NCBI RefSeq assembly: GCF_017744045.1
Contig: NZ_JAGHRD010000021.1
Reading direction: 5' to 3' (one strand)
Length of the DNA: 64,000 bases
Source: Pelagimonas sp017744045
Lineage (GTDB): Bacteria; Pseudomonadota; Alphaproteobacteria; Rhodobacterales; Rhodobacteraceae
Shown: in pieces, positions 35,872-44,085 of the stretch
How the letters are laid out: each line of letters begins with the position of its first letter
Position numbering within the stretch: position 1 is the first letter of the stretch
The notes under the pieces: generated by a model
Seen by the model: only the letters and a program-made list of their open reading frames with translations
What the model was told of the DNA's origin: nothing
Database searches by the model: none
Position numbers and translations under genes: made by a program

Positions 35872-37113
35872 ATGTATGATTTCGCCATCCTCTGGGATTG
35901 GATCGCCTTTTCCATCCGTTGGCTGCATGTGATTTGCGCCATGGCCTGGATCGGGGCTTCGTTCTTTTTCATCGCCCTTGATCTCGGGCTGAAACAGGCA
36001 CCAAACATGCCCAAAGGCGCGCATGGCGAGGAATGGCAGGTTCATGGCGGCGGGTTTTATCACATCCAGAAATATCTGGTTGCGCCGGAAAACATGCCCG
36101 AGCATCTGATCTGGCACAAATGGCAAAGCTATATCACATGGGTCAGCGGCGCTGCCCTTTTGATGGTTGTCTATTGGGTCGGGGGTGAGCTGTTTTTGCT
36201 TGATCCCAGCAAGGCGGATCTGACCCTTTGGCAAGGGATCTTGATATCGGGCGGTTCGTTAACCCTTGGTTGGCTGGCTTATGATTTCCTCTGCAAATCT
36301 CCGCTGGGGGAAAAGCCGACGCTGTTGATGCTGCTGCTCTTTGTCATTCTGGTGGTCATGAGCTGGGGGTATAACCAGATCTTTACCGGTCGCGCGGCGC
36401 TGCTGCATCTTGGCGCGTTTACGGCAACGATCATGACCGGCAATGTGTTCTTTCAGATCATGCCAAACCAGCGGGTGGTTGTGGCTGACCTGATCGCGGG
36501 GCGCACGCCTGATGCCAAATACGGCAAGATCGCCAAGCTGCGCTCGACCCATAACAACTATCTGACCTTGCCGGTCGTGTTTCTGATGCTGGCCAATCAC
36601 TATCCGCTGGCCTTTGCCACGGAATATAGCTGGATCATTGCCTGTCTGGTCTTTCTGACCGGCGTGACCATCCGGCATTATTTCAACACCATGCACGCGA
36701 CTGGCGCGGGGCCAAATTGGACCTGGCCGGTGACCGTGGTGATCATGCTGCTGATCGCCTGGCTCTCGACCTATCCCGGCGGCGACACCTATGAGGAGTC
36801 TGAGGCCCGCACGCTGAGCGTATTGGAACAAAGCTACGCCGCCGCACCTGGATTTGAAGATGCCTATGACGCGGTGATCAGCAACTGCTCCATGTGCCAT
36901 TCCCGCGAACCCGCTTGGGATGGAATGCACTGGGCCCCCAAAGGCGTGGTGCTGGAAACCGAGGCCGATGTTTTGCGTCATGCTGATCAGATTTACCTCC
37001 AGGCCGGGCTGAGCCACGCCATGCCGCCCCCCAGCGCGGTTGAAATGGACATGCAGCAACGTCTTAATATTGTCTCATGGTACCGCGCGGCGCGAGACGG
37101 GGGAGAGGGTTAA
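35872..37113 (+). CDS. puuD: Urate hydroxylase PuuD (membrane cytochrome c type)
   Basis: 413-aa membrane enzyme that oxidises urate to 5-hydroxyisourate with electrons passed to a C-terminal cytochrome c. The N-terminal part (about residues 1-305) has eight or so hydrophobic helices with conserved histidines (HGEEWQVHGGGFYHIQKY, MPEHLIWHKWQSY). The C-terminal domain (about 320-410) holds the haem motif CSMCH and the distal methionine region GLSHAMPPP. The length fits the family. A LysR gene is divergent, and the stop codon is directly followed by a parS-like palindrome of the replicon. It supplies the step before the HIU/OHCU reactions whose genes lie at 10-13.5 kb; the HIU hydrolase itself is not seen. 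Confidence 0.9.
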   Translation: MYDFAILWDWIAFSIRWLHVICAMAWIGASFFFIALDLGLKQAPNMPKGAHGEEWQVHGGGFYHIQKYLVAPENMPEHLIWHKWQSYITWVSGAALLMVVYWVGGELFLLDPSKADLTLWQGILISGGSLTLGWLAYDFLCKSPLGEKPTLLMLLLFVILVVMSWGYNQIFTGRAALLHLGAFTATIMTGNVFFQIMPNQRVVVADLIAGRTPDAKYGKIAKLRSTHNNYLTLPVVFLMLANHYPLAFATEYSWIIACLVFLTGVTIRHYFNTMHATGAGPNWTWPVTVVIMLLIAWLSTYPGGDTYEESEARTLSVLEQSYAAAPGFEDAYDAVISNCSMCHSREPAWDGMHWAPKGVVLETEADVLRHADQIYLQAGLSHAMPPPSAVEMDMQQRLNIVSWYRAARDGGEG

Positions 37114-37135
37114 AAAGTTGACAGCTGTCAACTTT
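37114..37135. other. parS: parS-like partition site 1
   Basis: GTTGACAGCTGTCAAC at 37117-37132 is a perfect 16-bp palindrome, extended by three A/T pairs on each side. The same 16-mer recurs 77 bp away. The form GTTNNNAGCTNNNAAC is typical of RepB-bound centromere sites of repABC replicons. It begins directly after the puuD stop codon. Confidence 0.8.
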
Positions 37136-37189
37136 CTGACCGCTTGAACCGTTTCAACCATTTTCCGTCCCTCAAAAACGATCCCTGCA

Positions 37190-37213
37190 AAAAGTTGACA
37201 GCTGTCAACTTTT
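37190..37213. other. parS: parS-like partition site 2, overlapping the repC stop
   Basis: Second perfect copy of GTTGACAGCTGTCAAC (37194-37209), with four further A/T pairs on each side. The extended palindrome runs into the TAA stop codon of repC (37212-37214 on the - strand). Two identical sites within 100 bp of repC strongly support RepB binding here. Confidence 0.8.
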
Positions 37214-38414
37214 AAGACGTCTCACGATTTAGCAATGACATGATCATCGGCCCGGGTGAGAATTTGCCAAGCTGCGCCTTGGCCGTGAGACTGCGCAAAT
37301 ATCCTCCGGGATTGCGGATCTCATCCACCCGCTGCAACATCCCAGCCACGACCGACGCCGCACATTCCGAGCCCATAGCCGCCCGCGCTTCATCCAGCGC
37401 TGATCGGCTGATCCCCATCATGCCTGACACAACTTGCGTTGTCTCACACAGATCCCGCCAATCGCGAATGGGGTCTTTGGCATAAGGAATGACATCCGGG
37501 CACGCCTTGAGAACCAAAGCCAAAGGAACGCGGATCGAGGCAGGGGAATGCTGAGCTTCGCTCTCATCCTTTACAACTTCATTACCTGAACGCTCGCTCG
37601 CCCCATCGCTTGTTTCCAAGCAATGTTCAGATACAAGAGTATCCTGTTTTGAATTCTGAAACTGGCGCTCAGAATTGACGTCATTGCCGCTCAGATCTTT
37701 TGTTTCAGACACAAGCCCAAGCACCTTTTTCAGCAATCTATCCACATCGGAATGCAACTCTTCCCAGCTTGCGAAATCCAGTTTTCGGCGCGAGTTGCGG
37801 TGTAACAGAGCCAATTGATCCAGGATCTCGTCCCAATTGCCAGGCAGCCCCTCGGCCACGCCATATTCCGCCAGCTTATACGCATCGCGCTTTTTCAGCA
37901 TGACAGTTTCGCGCAGCGATTTCAGCCTCGCGGCGGCGTCCTCGGCCGCCTGTGCAGCCTCGGCGATCTCACGCGCGCGCAAGAGCAGGGGGCGCAGGTC
38001 AAAGCCGAAGGCCTGGGTGATCTCGCCACCGCGATCACGACGGGCATAGCGCTTGCCGTTGGGGCTGTCCTGGCGAGTGATGAGACCGGAACGCACCAAG
38101 GCAGCGAGGTGCCGGCGCAGGGTGCTTTCGGCCATGCCATGGGCGCGCTCTGAGAGGGCACGATTGGAGGGAAAAACAGTCAGCGTTTCACCAGAATCCA
38201 GAGACTGTTCCGGCAGAAAACTGAGCAAAGCGTTCAAAACCCCCAGCTCACGATCCGTTACACCAAAGGCCAGCCGCCCGGTGCAAAGCTGACGAAAGAG
38301 CTGCCATTTATCCACCCGCGGAACCGGGGCAGGGCCGCGGGCGGCGCGGGCATTTTCCAGCAGGCCAGCCGTGACCGGCCGCTGCCCGAAAGGCGTCGTT
38401 GCATGATAGGTCAT
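37212..38414 (-). CDS. repC: Replication initiator RepC
   Basis: 400-aa initiator of repABC replicons. The N-terminal half carries the DNA-binding region (DRELGVLNALLSFLP, FPSNRALSERAHGMAESTLRRHLAALVRSGLITRQDSPNGKRYARRD), which is the hallmark of RepC. A variable, charged linker follows (about residues 235-290), then a conserved C-terminal region (PYAKDPIRDWRDLCETTQ, RNPGGYLRSLTAKA). In this family the origin of replication lies inside repC itself. It is last in the repA-repB-repC order, separated from repB by a 180-bp spacer, as expected when a counter-transcribed RNA controls its level. Confidence 0.93.
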   Translation of the reverse strand: MTYHATTPFGQRPVTAGLLENARAARGPAPVPRVDKWQLFRQLCTGRLAFGVTDRELGVLNALLSFLPEQSLDSGETLTVFPSNRALSERAHGMAESTLRRHLAALVRSGLITRQDSPNGKRYARRDRGGEITQAFGFDLRPLLLRAREIAEAAQAAEDAAARLKSLRETVMLKKRDAYKLAEYGVAEGLPGNWDEILDQLALLHRNSRRKLDFASWEELHSDVDRLLKKVLGLVSETKDLSGNDVNSERQFQNSKQDTLVSEHCLETSDGASERSGNEVVKDESEAQHSPASIRVPLALVLKACPDVIPYAKDPIRDWRDLCETTQVVSGMMGISRSALDEARAAMGSECAASVVAGMLQRVDEIRNPGGYLRSLTAKAQLGKFSPGPMIMSLLNRETS

Positions 38415-38594
38415 TTATTTTCACAAAGCGCAAAAATCTGGTCGCCCAAGGGCGTTCGGCAGTTGACAGCCGGACAGTGAAAGACCTAGATTCGTAATTG
38501 TCTAGAGAACGAACGGGCCTTCTGGGATTTGCTTCCTGGGGGGCTCTTTCTTTTTACGCGGGCTGTGCCTCCTGTTTTTTATGCTCTTGGGCCA
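38415..38594. promoter_or_regulatory. repB-repC spacer with hairpin, expected site of the counter-transcribed RNA
   Basis: 180 bp without a gene. A stem-loop is visible: GTTCGGC (38454-38460) pairs with GCCGGAC (38469-38475), 6 of 7 positions, around AGTTGACA; a smaller CGCCC/GGGCG stem lies at 38443-38454. In known repABC plasmids this spacer encodes an antisense RNA (incompatibility factor) on the strand opposite to repC, here the + strand. I could not find a convincing promoter and terminator for it, so it is not called as an RNA gene. Confidence 0.5.
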
Positions 38595-39635
38595 TTATTG
38601 ACCCGCCTCATCATCGCTCTGGCTGATCCAGTCGCGATAGATCTCTTCGAGGTTCTCCACCAACCAATCGCCAAACTTGCCCTCACCGGTGCGGGGCACG
38701 GTCAGCACGACCTCGGATTCCTTTTGCAGCGCCTTGGCAATTTCAAAGCCGTTGCTGCTGGTGATATGCGTTGTGCGACCACGCGGGGCAGGGGGCTTGG
38801 CCGGTTTTGGGCCATCGCCGACGCCACACATTTTCAACGCCATTTCAAACTTTTCCGCCGAGCTCTGACCACCGGCCAAAACCTCAACCTCATTGGCGAG
38901 CCGGTCGGAGGTGAGAAAGCGTTCCTCCATCTCATCCGCCAAAACCGCCCAGCGGTCGCGCCCGATACCAGGGGCCGAGCCAATGGTGCGCACAAGGGGG
39001 ATACCAACCCTATCGACAATGGAAAACATACGTGAAATCAATGTCTTATCTATGGACAAAGCATCACAGATCACCTTGCGCTTGTACCCCGCCTCGCGCA
39101 TCTGATGGGCGAAATGACACTTTTCGATAAAGGTCAGGTCGCGCCGCGCGGAGTTTTCCTGACCCTGCGCCATGACCAGCGCGTCATCATCCAACTCTCG
39201 CACCAGCGCCTTGACCGGGATGCCAAGATCACGCAGCGCCAGAACCCGGCGACGGCCATAGACGATCTGATAGGGATGTTTGCCATCGGAATGCGGGCGG
39301 ACCAGAACCGGAACCTGCTGGCCATATTCCTGGATCGAGGCCATCAGCGCCTGATGTTCAGCCTCGTCATGTTCCAGACGATCCGACAGGCCGCCATTGG
39401 TGATCTCAAACGGATCAATCTCAAGCACTGAGCGGCTTTTGAGTTGAGCAATGGACTGGCTGACCGCCCCAATCGCCCCGGTGGAGCGACGCGGGCGGGC
39501 CGGGTCGATCTGATCGCCGTCTTTGGCAGAGTTAGAGACTGTTTTGGAGTCTGAAGCAGGGGAGGGGGCCTTGGCCTCGTCCTTGGGGGCTGTTGCCTCA
39601 TCCATCAATCCCTGAAGCAGGTTCTTGCGTGCCAT
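38595..39635 (-). CDS. repB: Partition protein RepB (ParB family)
   Basis: 346-aa ParB-type centromere-binding protein. After a head starting MARKNLLQGLMDE and a Pro/Ala/Lys linker, the ParB/Srx core is visible (LMASIQEYGQQVPVLVRPH, YQIVYGRRRVLALRDLG, AQGQENSARRDLTFIEK), then the helix-turn-helix (KRKVICDALSIDKTLISRMFSI) and a C-terminal dimerisation part. ATG at 39635 is one base after the repA stop codon, so translation is coupled; an ATG further upstream (39680) would overlap repA. It should bind the two palindromes beyond repC. Confidence 0.93.
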   Translation of the reverse strand: MARKNLLQGLMDEATAPKDEAKAPSPASDSKTVSNSAKDGDQIDPARPRRSTGAIGAVSQSIAQLKSRSVLEIDPFEITNGGLSDRLEHDEAEHQALMASIQEYGQQVPVLVRPHSDGKHPYQIVYGRRRVLALRDLGIPVKALVRELDDDALVMAQGQENSARRDLTFIEKCHFAHQMREAGYKRKVICDALSIDKTLISRMFSIVDRVGIPLVRTIGSAPGIGRDRWAVLADEMEERFLTSDRLANEVEVLAGGQSSAEKFEMALKMCGVGDGPKPAKPPAPRGRTTHITSSNGFEIAKALQKESEVVLTVPRTGEGKFGDWLVENLEEIYRDWISQSDDEAGQ

Positions 39636-39636
39636 A

Positions 39637-40815
39637 TCAGCGCCCCCATGCCTGTTGCATGAGGCCGGTGATTTCACCATTCACCGCATTGATCGATTCA
39701 ATGGCGCGTTCATAGGTGGAACGGGTAAAGGCGGTTTTTTCGACCTCATAAAGTGTCTGTTTGGTGATCCCCGCGTCAGATATGGCGGTGGATTTCAGCA
39801 CCGTGTTGTTCAGCACATGTTCGCCAAACATCGAGCGCATGAACGATACCATCTGGTTTTGCGGGCCATCGCCGGGCTCGTAGCGCGTCACCACATAGCG
39901 CAGCCAGTCATAAGACATATCACCCCCGGCCTCGGCCACGACCCCAAGCAGGTTGGATGTCATCAGCAGGAACTGACACATGGACATCACATCGAGCATT
40001 TGGGGATGAACAGTGACTAATACGGCGGTGGCGGCGGACAGGGCCGACATGGTGAGAAAGCCCAACTGCGGCGGACAATCCATGACCACCACGTCATAAT
40101 CGGCTTCGACGGAGGCCAGGGCTTCGCCGACGCGGGTAAAGAACAGCGACCCCTCGCGGTCGACCAGAGCCCGGGGGGTTTCGTGTTCAAATTCCATCAG
40201 GTCGAGATTGCCAGGGACAATGTCGAGATTGGTGAAATAGGTCTTGTGAATGATGTCGCGCAGCGGCACCGGGTCGTCATAGCGGATCGCATCATACAGA
40301 GTGCCACCATCCAGCAGGTCAAATTCCGGCTGGAACCCGTGCAGGGCCGAGAAACTGGCCTGCGGGTCAAGGTCAATCGCCAGAACGCGATAACCATCCA
40401 GCGCCATTTTCTGCGCCAGATGGGCGGAGGTGGTGGTTTTGCCCGACCCGCCCTTGAAGTTGATCACAGTGATCACCTGCAGCTTATCCCCCTCGCGACG
40501 CCCCGGCAGATAGGTGCCCGGCGATTTTGCGCCTTGTTCGAGAAGGGTGCGCAGGGCCTGGATGTCTTGTGGGGAATAGTACCGTCGCCCGCCAGCGCGG
40601 ATTTCCGGCTGTGGGCCGCGCCCCTCAAGATGGAGCTTGCGAAGATAGGCATCCTTGACCCCCAGAAGGGCCGCAACCTCACCGGAGGTGAAGGTGCGCA
40701 GGGTGCGTTGCGCATTGGGGGGGAAGAGCTGGGCGCGATGCGCCTGCAGCCGTTCGGAAAGTTTTTGTGCATGATCCCCCACAAGGGTATCAATGCGAAG
40801 GGTTGTATCCTTCAT
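39637..40815 (-). CDS. repA: Partition ATPase RepA (ParA family)
   Basis: 392-aa ParA-type ATPase. The N-terminal winged helix (about residues 40-90, TFTSGEVAALLGVKDAYLRKL, GGRRYYSPQDI) recognises the operon promoter. The deviant Walker A motif KGGSGKTTTS follows at 121-130, with Walker B DYDVVVMDCPPQLG further on. RepA and RepB together segregate the replicon and repress their own operon. It is first in the operon, with AGAGGCAAGGCGG before the ATG and a CCCCG/CGGGG hairpin (40844-40857) in the leader. It is divergent from the prepilin peptidase gene. Confidence 0.93.
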   Translation of the reverse strand: MKDTTLRIDTLVGDHAQKLSERLQAHRAQLFPPNAQRTLRTFTSGEVAALLGVKDAYLRKLHLEGRGPQPEIRAGGRRYYSPQDIQALRTLLEQGAKSPGTYLPGRREGDKLQVITVINFKGGSGKTTTSAHLAQKMALDGYRVLAIDLDPQASFSALHGFQPEFDLLDGGTLYDAIRYDDPVPLRDIIHKTYFTNLDIVPGNLDLMEFEHETPRALVDREGSLFFTRVGEALASVEADYDVVVMDCPPQLGFLTMSALSAATAVLVTVHPQMLDVMSMCQFLLMTSNLLGVVAEAGGDMSYDWLRYVVTRYEPGDGPQNQMVSFMRSMFGEHVLNNTVLKSTAISDAGITKQTLYEVEKTAFTRSTYERAIESINAVNGEITGLMQQAWGR

Positions 40816-40978
40816 CTGGCCACCGCCTTGCCTCTGTTTATGGCCCCGTTTTCGGGGTCTTTATCTTGGTGTTTTGCGCGATCCGGCCGGGCCTGACCAC
40901 TGCAAAGTTACGCTATTGGGCGTTTTATTCACTTTTCTCCGTAAATAAGTCGCGCAAAATTGCGATTCTGGCAAGAGG

Positions 40979-40999
40979 TTTTCCACAGCTTGTGGATGA
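40979..40999. promoter_or_regulatory. Head-to-head DnaA-box-like pair upstream of repABC
   Basis: TTTTCCACA (40979-40987) and, on the opposite strand, TCATCCACA (40999-40991) each differ from the DnaA box TTATCCACA by one base and form an inverted pair TCCACA-GCT-TGTGGA. They lie in the 239-bp spacer between repA and the prepilin peptidase gene. A role in replication or repA control is possible. Confidence 0.45.
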
Positions 41000-41054
41000 C
41001 TTGGCCTATAGCACAAGAGCCGATAGGGTGTTTTGGCGGGAAAAGGGGGCCGGG

Positions 41055-41573
41055 ATGAAGCTGGGATTGCTGATTGCGATACATATCAGTCTCTATACCG
41101 GCCTGTTTTGGCTTTTCCCCTATCGCGAGCTGGGTTTTGCGCTGGGAATTGGGAGCGTGATGATCTGGATCAGCGTCTGGGACATGCTGACCTTTGAGAT
41201 CCCCGATAGCGCAACGGCCATGTTGGCGCTGCTGGCGGCGGCCTGGCTTTGGTTCGCGCGCCCGGTGATGATTTGGGACCATATCGCCGGGGGCGTGATC
41301 TGGCCGCTGCTGTTCTGGGGCATCGCGGCGCTGTTTGAACGGCTGCGCGGCGAGGTGGGCCTGGGCTTTGGCGATGTGAAGCTGATGTTGCCGATTGGCC
41401 TGTTATGTGGCGCGTTGGCGAGCGTGCATGTGGTGCTGATCGCCTCGCTGGCCGGGGTGCTGTTGATGGGGATCAACGGGGTTTTGCGCCGGGATAGGGT
41501 CGAAAACCAAGCTTTGGCGCTGGGGCCGTTTCTGGTCGCCTCGGGCTGGGCGGTCTGGCTGGCGCTGGGGTAG
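41055..41573 (+). CDS. Type IV prepilin peptidase (short, TadV/CpaA-like)
   Basis: 172-aa membrane aspartic peptidase (A24). The two active-site aspartates are visible: WDMLTFEIPD after the second helix and GFGDVKLM, the GxGDxK motif. It lacks the N-terminal cysteine/methylase domain of full PilD/GspO, so it belongs to the short class. ATG at 41055 has a G-rich stretch before it. It probably cleaves the leader peptides of the pseudopilins encoded close by (GspG at 41.65 kb and GspH/I/J at 42.7-44.1 kb). Confidence 0.85.
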   Translation: MKLGLLIAIHISLYTGLFWLFPYRELGFALGIGSVMIWISVWDMLTFEIPDSATAMLALLAAAWLWFARPVMIWDHIAGGVIWPLLFWGIAALFERLRGEVGLGFGDVKLMLPIGLLCGALASVHVVLIASLAGVLLMGINGVLRRDRVENQALALGPFLVASGWAVWLALG

Positions 41574-41651
41574 AGACGGGGTAAATGCGGTGCGGGGCTT
41601 GCGCGGCGGGCGGGTTTGCGCTTTGGTCAGCGCGAATAAAGGACCGATTTT

Positions 41652-42086
41652 ATGATGATGACTTCTCGCCAGATTGTTGACCAACAAAAACGCCGTGGGG
41701 CGACCATTCTGGAGGTGCTGGTGGTGCTGGCGATCATTGCGATGATTGCTGCCGTGGTGGGGCCGCGTCTGGTGGGGTATCTCGGCAAGGCGAAATCGGA
41801 AACCGCCGCGCTGCAGATCGAGCAGATCGGCAATGCCTTGCAGCTGTTTTACATCGATACGGGCCGCTATCCGTCGCGCGAAGAGGGGCTGGCGGTGCTG
41901 TTCACCGCGCCTGCGGCCAGCCCGGATTGGTCCGGCCCCTATCTGGAGGCCGAAGAGGCGCTGAGCGATCCCTGGGGACGGGCCTATTTGTACGAACCGC
42001 CAACCGACAACGGCAACTTCAAGGTCGAAAGCCTGGGGCGCGACGGGGTGCGTGGCGGCAGCGGCGAGGATGCGGATCTGAGCTGA
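41652..42086 (+). CDS. gspG: Type II secretion major pseudopilin GspG
   Basis: 144-aa pseudopilin. The cleavage/methylation site reads RRG-ATILEVLVVLAIIAMIAAVVGPRLV, with the glutamate at +5 after the glycine. The C-terminal domain carries the GspG-specific pattern TGRYPSREEGLAVL, GPYLEAEEALSDPWGRAYLYEPP and the calcium-loop region near the end. AAAGGA lies 10 bases upstream. It forms the main shaft of the periplasmic pseudopilus. It follows the prepilin peptidase gene in the same direction, and is separated from the remaining pseudopilin genes, which are on the opposite strand. Confidence 0.88.
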   Translation: MMMTSRQIVDQQKRRGATILEVLVVLAIIAMIAAVVGPRLVGYLGKAKSETAALQIEQIGNALQLFYIDTGRYPSREEGLAVLFTAPAASPDWSGPYLEAEEALSDPWGRAYLYEPPTDNGNFKVESLGRDGVRGGSGEDADLS

Positions 42087-42102
42087 TTCTGGGAGAGCGC
42101 GA

Positions 42103-42519
42103 ATGATTGGCTATGTGACTGTCGGAGTGGATGATCTGGGTTCCGCCAAACGGTTTTATAACGCCTTTCTGCCCGCGCTTGGCTACGGATTCAGCGAAGG
42201 ACCCGAGGGGCTGAGCTATGCCTTGCCCGTGGCCGAGGGCGAGCGCCCCATTTCGCCGGATTTCTACGTGAAACCGCCCTTTGACGGGCAAAGGGCGTCA
42301 AACGGGAACGGCACCATGGTGGCCTTTGAGGCCCAAAGCCAGCAGCAGGTGCGCGATTTACACGCCGCCGCGCTGAAGGCCGGGGGCAAAGACGAAGGCG
42401 CGCCGGGATTTCGCGCGGATTACGGCGCGCATTTCTACGTGGCCTATCTGCGCGACCCGCAAGGCAACAAGATCGCGCTGTATTCCAGTGACCCGAACGA
42501 ACCGGGGCGGGAGGGGTGA
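42103..42519 (+). CDS. VOC/glyoxalase-family protein
   Basis: 138-aa protein of the vicinal oxygen chelate fold: VTVGVDDLGSAKRFYNAFLPALGY at the start and the second half FYVAYLRDPQGNKIALY with metal-ligand-type Tyr/Glu positions. These small proteins can be lyases, dioxygenases or resistance proteins; the substrate is not evident. It is 16 bp after gspG but has no obvious link with secretion, and ends before dispersed repeat copy C. Confidence 0.8.
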   Translation: MIGYVTVGVDDLGSAKRFYNAFLPALGYGFSEGPEGLSYALPVAEGERPISPDFYVKPPFDGQRASNGNGTMVAFEAQSQQQVRDLHAAALKAGGKDEGAPGFRADYGAHFYVAYLRDPQGNKIALYSSDPNEPGREG

Positions 42520-42528
42520 CTCTAAGCA

Positions 42529-42685
42529 TTGATGCGCCGGATCGCCTGCGATCCGGTTCGCGCTCATGCCAAAGGCATGCTTTCAGCATGACCCCGCCCG
42601 TCAAACCAAAGGTTTGCCTTCGACAAAGCGGCGGGCGCGAACCTTGTGGTTGCTACCTATCTATGTCGCGGATCTCAGCTCCGAG
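42529..42685. repeat. Dispersed palindromic repeat, copy C
   Basis: Between the converging VOC and gspJ genes. In order: hairpin CCGGATCGCCTGCGATCCGG (42537-42556), CATGCCAAAGGCATG (42566-42580), CAAACCAAAGGTTTG, the arm CGGCGGGCGCGAACC, and the end motif ATCTCAGCTCCGAG (42672-42685), close to the end of copy B. The orientation matches copy A's first unit. Confidence 0.75.
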
Positions 42686-42698
42686 TAACTATAGAAAC

Positions 42699-43322
42699 TC
42701 ACGGCTGCACCCCCAACCGCAGGCGCACCACGAAATCCGGCCAGTCCGGCGTGCTGCCGGGGGCGGCGGTGATGCGGATGGCTTGGGGGAGGTTGGGGTC
42801 TGAGGTCGGCCAGGTGTTTTGCCAGGCCGGGGGCGAGGCTGCAGTGTTGTAATAGGCAAAGCGCAAATCAGTCACTGTTTCGGCCAAAATGCGGGTTTCG
42901 CTGCGCATCACCGCGCCAAGATCGCTGAATTGATCGACCTGCATCACCAGGGTTTCGCCGTCCAGACGCACCGCCACACGCAGCCCCGCTGCGTCAGGCG
43001 CAAGGCCGGAGGTGGCCAGCGAGGTAAAGCGGAACCCCTCGGGCTGTCCGGAAAATCCGGTCTCAAAGGGCAACATCAAAAAGGGCACGGCGGCCTTGTG
43101 CAGGTAGCTGCGCAGATGCAGGCGGGCGGTGATGGGCGTGCTGGTATTGTCTAGCTCTTGACTGCGATCATAGACCCGCAGGGACAGGCCGAGACTGGAG
43201 GCAATCGCCGCAGAAATCGCGGCGAGCAGGGCCAAGGACAAGAGCAGCTCAAACAGGCTGAGACCGGCGCGGGAACTGCGGGGCAGGGGGGTAGACTGCG
43301 GGTGAGAGCGGCGGAAGATCAT
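42699..43322 (-). CDS. gspJ: Type II secretion minor pseudopilin GspJ
   Basis: 207-aa pseudopilin with the prepilin site RAG-LSLFELLLSLALLAAISAAI (glutamate +5). The long C-terminal domain (EGFRFTSLATSG, LRVAVRLDGETLVMQVDQ, LRFAYYNTAASPPAWQNTWP) matches the GspJ group, which forms the pseudopilus tip with GspI and GspK. It overlaps gspI by 4 bp (ATGA). No gspK follows it; the repeat and a VOC gene do. Confidence 0.82.
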   Translation of the reverse strand: MIFRRSHPQSTPLPRSSRAGLSLFELLLSLALLAAISAAIASSLGLSLRVYDRSQELDNTSTPITARLHLRSYLHKAAVPFLMLPFETGFSGQPEGFRFTSLATSGLAPDAAGLRVAVRLDGETLVMQVDQFSDLGAVMRSETRILAETVTDLRFAYYNTAASPPAWQNTWPTSDPNLPQAIRITAAPGSTPDWPDFVVRLRLGVQP

Positions 43323-43699
43323 TGCAACACCCCACCCCGCGCCACATCGCGGCTGCCCCCGGCCAAAACCCGGCCCCGATCGTCAAAAACAGTCACTGTG
43401 ACACGCAGAAACCCCGAAATCTCGGGATGGGCGGTGATGTCTTGGCTGATGGTCCAATCGCGATAAGCGAATTGGGTGGCGCGTGGCTGTGGGGCCTCGT
43501 CCAAGCCGATCAGATCCAAAAGGGAATGGGTGTAATCCTGCGCCAGGACCGCCTCGGAGCCGCGGCTGAATCGCTTCAAGAGCTGGGATTGCCCCGGCAA
43601 GAGCACCGCTAGAACCGCCGCCAAAAGCGCGAAGGCCAGCAGGGTTTCGAACAGGGAATACCCGGCGCGGCGGGATTTGGGCGGGAGGCGGCGGATCAT
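43319..43699 (-). CDS. gspI: Type II secretion minor pseudopilin GspI
   Basis: 126-aa pseudopilin with prepilin site RAG-YSLFETLLAFALLAAVLAV. Length and the C-terminal RDWTISQDIT, LRVTVTVFDDRGRVL fit GspI (about 120 aa). It overlaps gspH by 4 bp and gspJ by 4 bp, so the three form a tightly coupled string. Confidence 0.82.
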   Translation of the reverse strand: MIRRLPPKSRRAGYSLFETLLAFALLAAVLAVLLPGQSQLLKRFSRGSEAVLAQDYTHSLLDLIGLDEAPQPRATQFAYRDWTISQDITAHPEISGFLRVTVTVFDDRGRVLAGGSRDVARGGVLQ

Positions 43700-44085
43700 G
43701 GGTGATCCTCGTCCCGGATCAGCTTTCCTGTGACGGGGTCGAGATGCAAAATCAGGCTCTGTTCCTGCTCAAACAGGCAAAACGGTCCGCCTTGGGCGGT
43801 GCCATCGGGGTAGAGCGTCACACTGGGCGCAACGGCGCCACAGGCGGCCTCGGCCAGGGTGAGGACCTGCAAGGTGTTCTGATCAATGGCGCGCAGGCGA
43901 GCCTCGGAAATCTGGGTTTGCAGCTCGGCGGCGGCACGGTGCAGGCGCACGCTTGGCGAGGGGCCACGCAGCCCGGCTATGGCGACAGCGGTGATGAGGG
44001 ACAGCAGCGCGAGGGATAAGAGCGCCTCGAACAGGGTGAGGCCGGCGCAGGAGCGGCGCGGCGCGGGCTCAGAGCGCAATATCAT
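43696..44085 (-). CDS. gspH: Type II secretion minor pseudopilin GspH
   Basis: 129-aa pseudopilin from the ATG at 44085 (an in-frame ATG at 44106 lies deeper inside gspF). Prepilin site CAG-LTLFEALLSLALLSLIT. The C-terminal part (RAAAELQTQISEARLRAI) follows the GspH pattern. GGAT precedes the start and the gene overlaps the end of gspF by 17 bp. Confidence 0.8.
   Translation of the reverse strand: MILRSEPAPRRSCAGLTLFEALLSLALLSLITAVAIAGLRGPSPSVRLHRAAAELQTQISEARLRAIDQNTLQVLTLAEAACGAVAPSVTLYPDGTAQGGPFCLFEQEQSLILHLDPVTGKLIRDEDHP

Noticed and set aside
38415..38594. A defined counter-transcribed RNA gene in the repB-repC spacer
   Set aside because: Expected from the family, but no convincing + strand promoter and terminator were found, so only the spacer and hairpin are reported.
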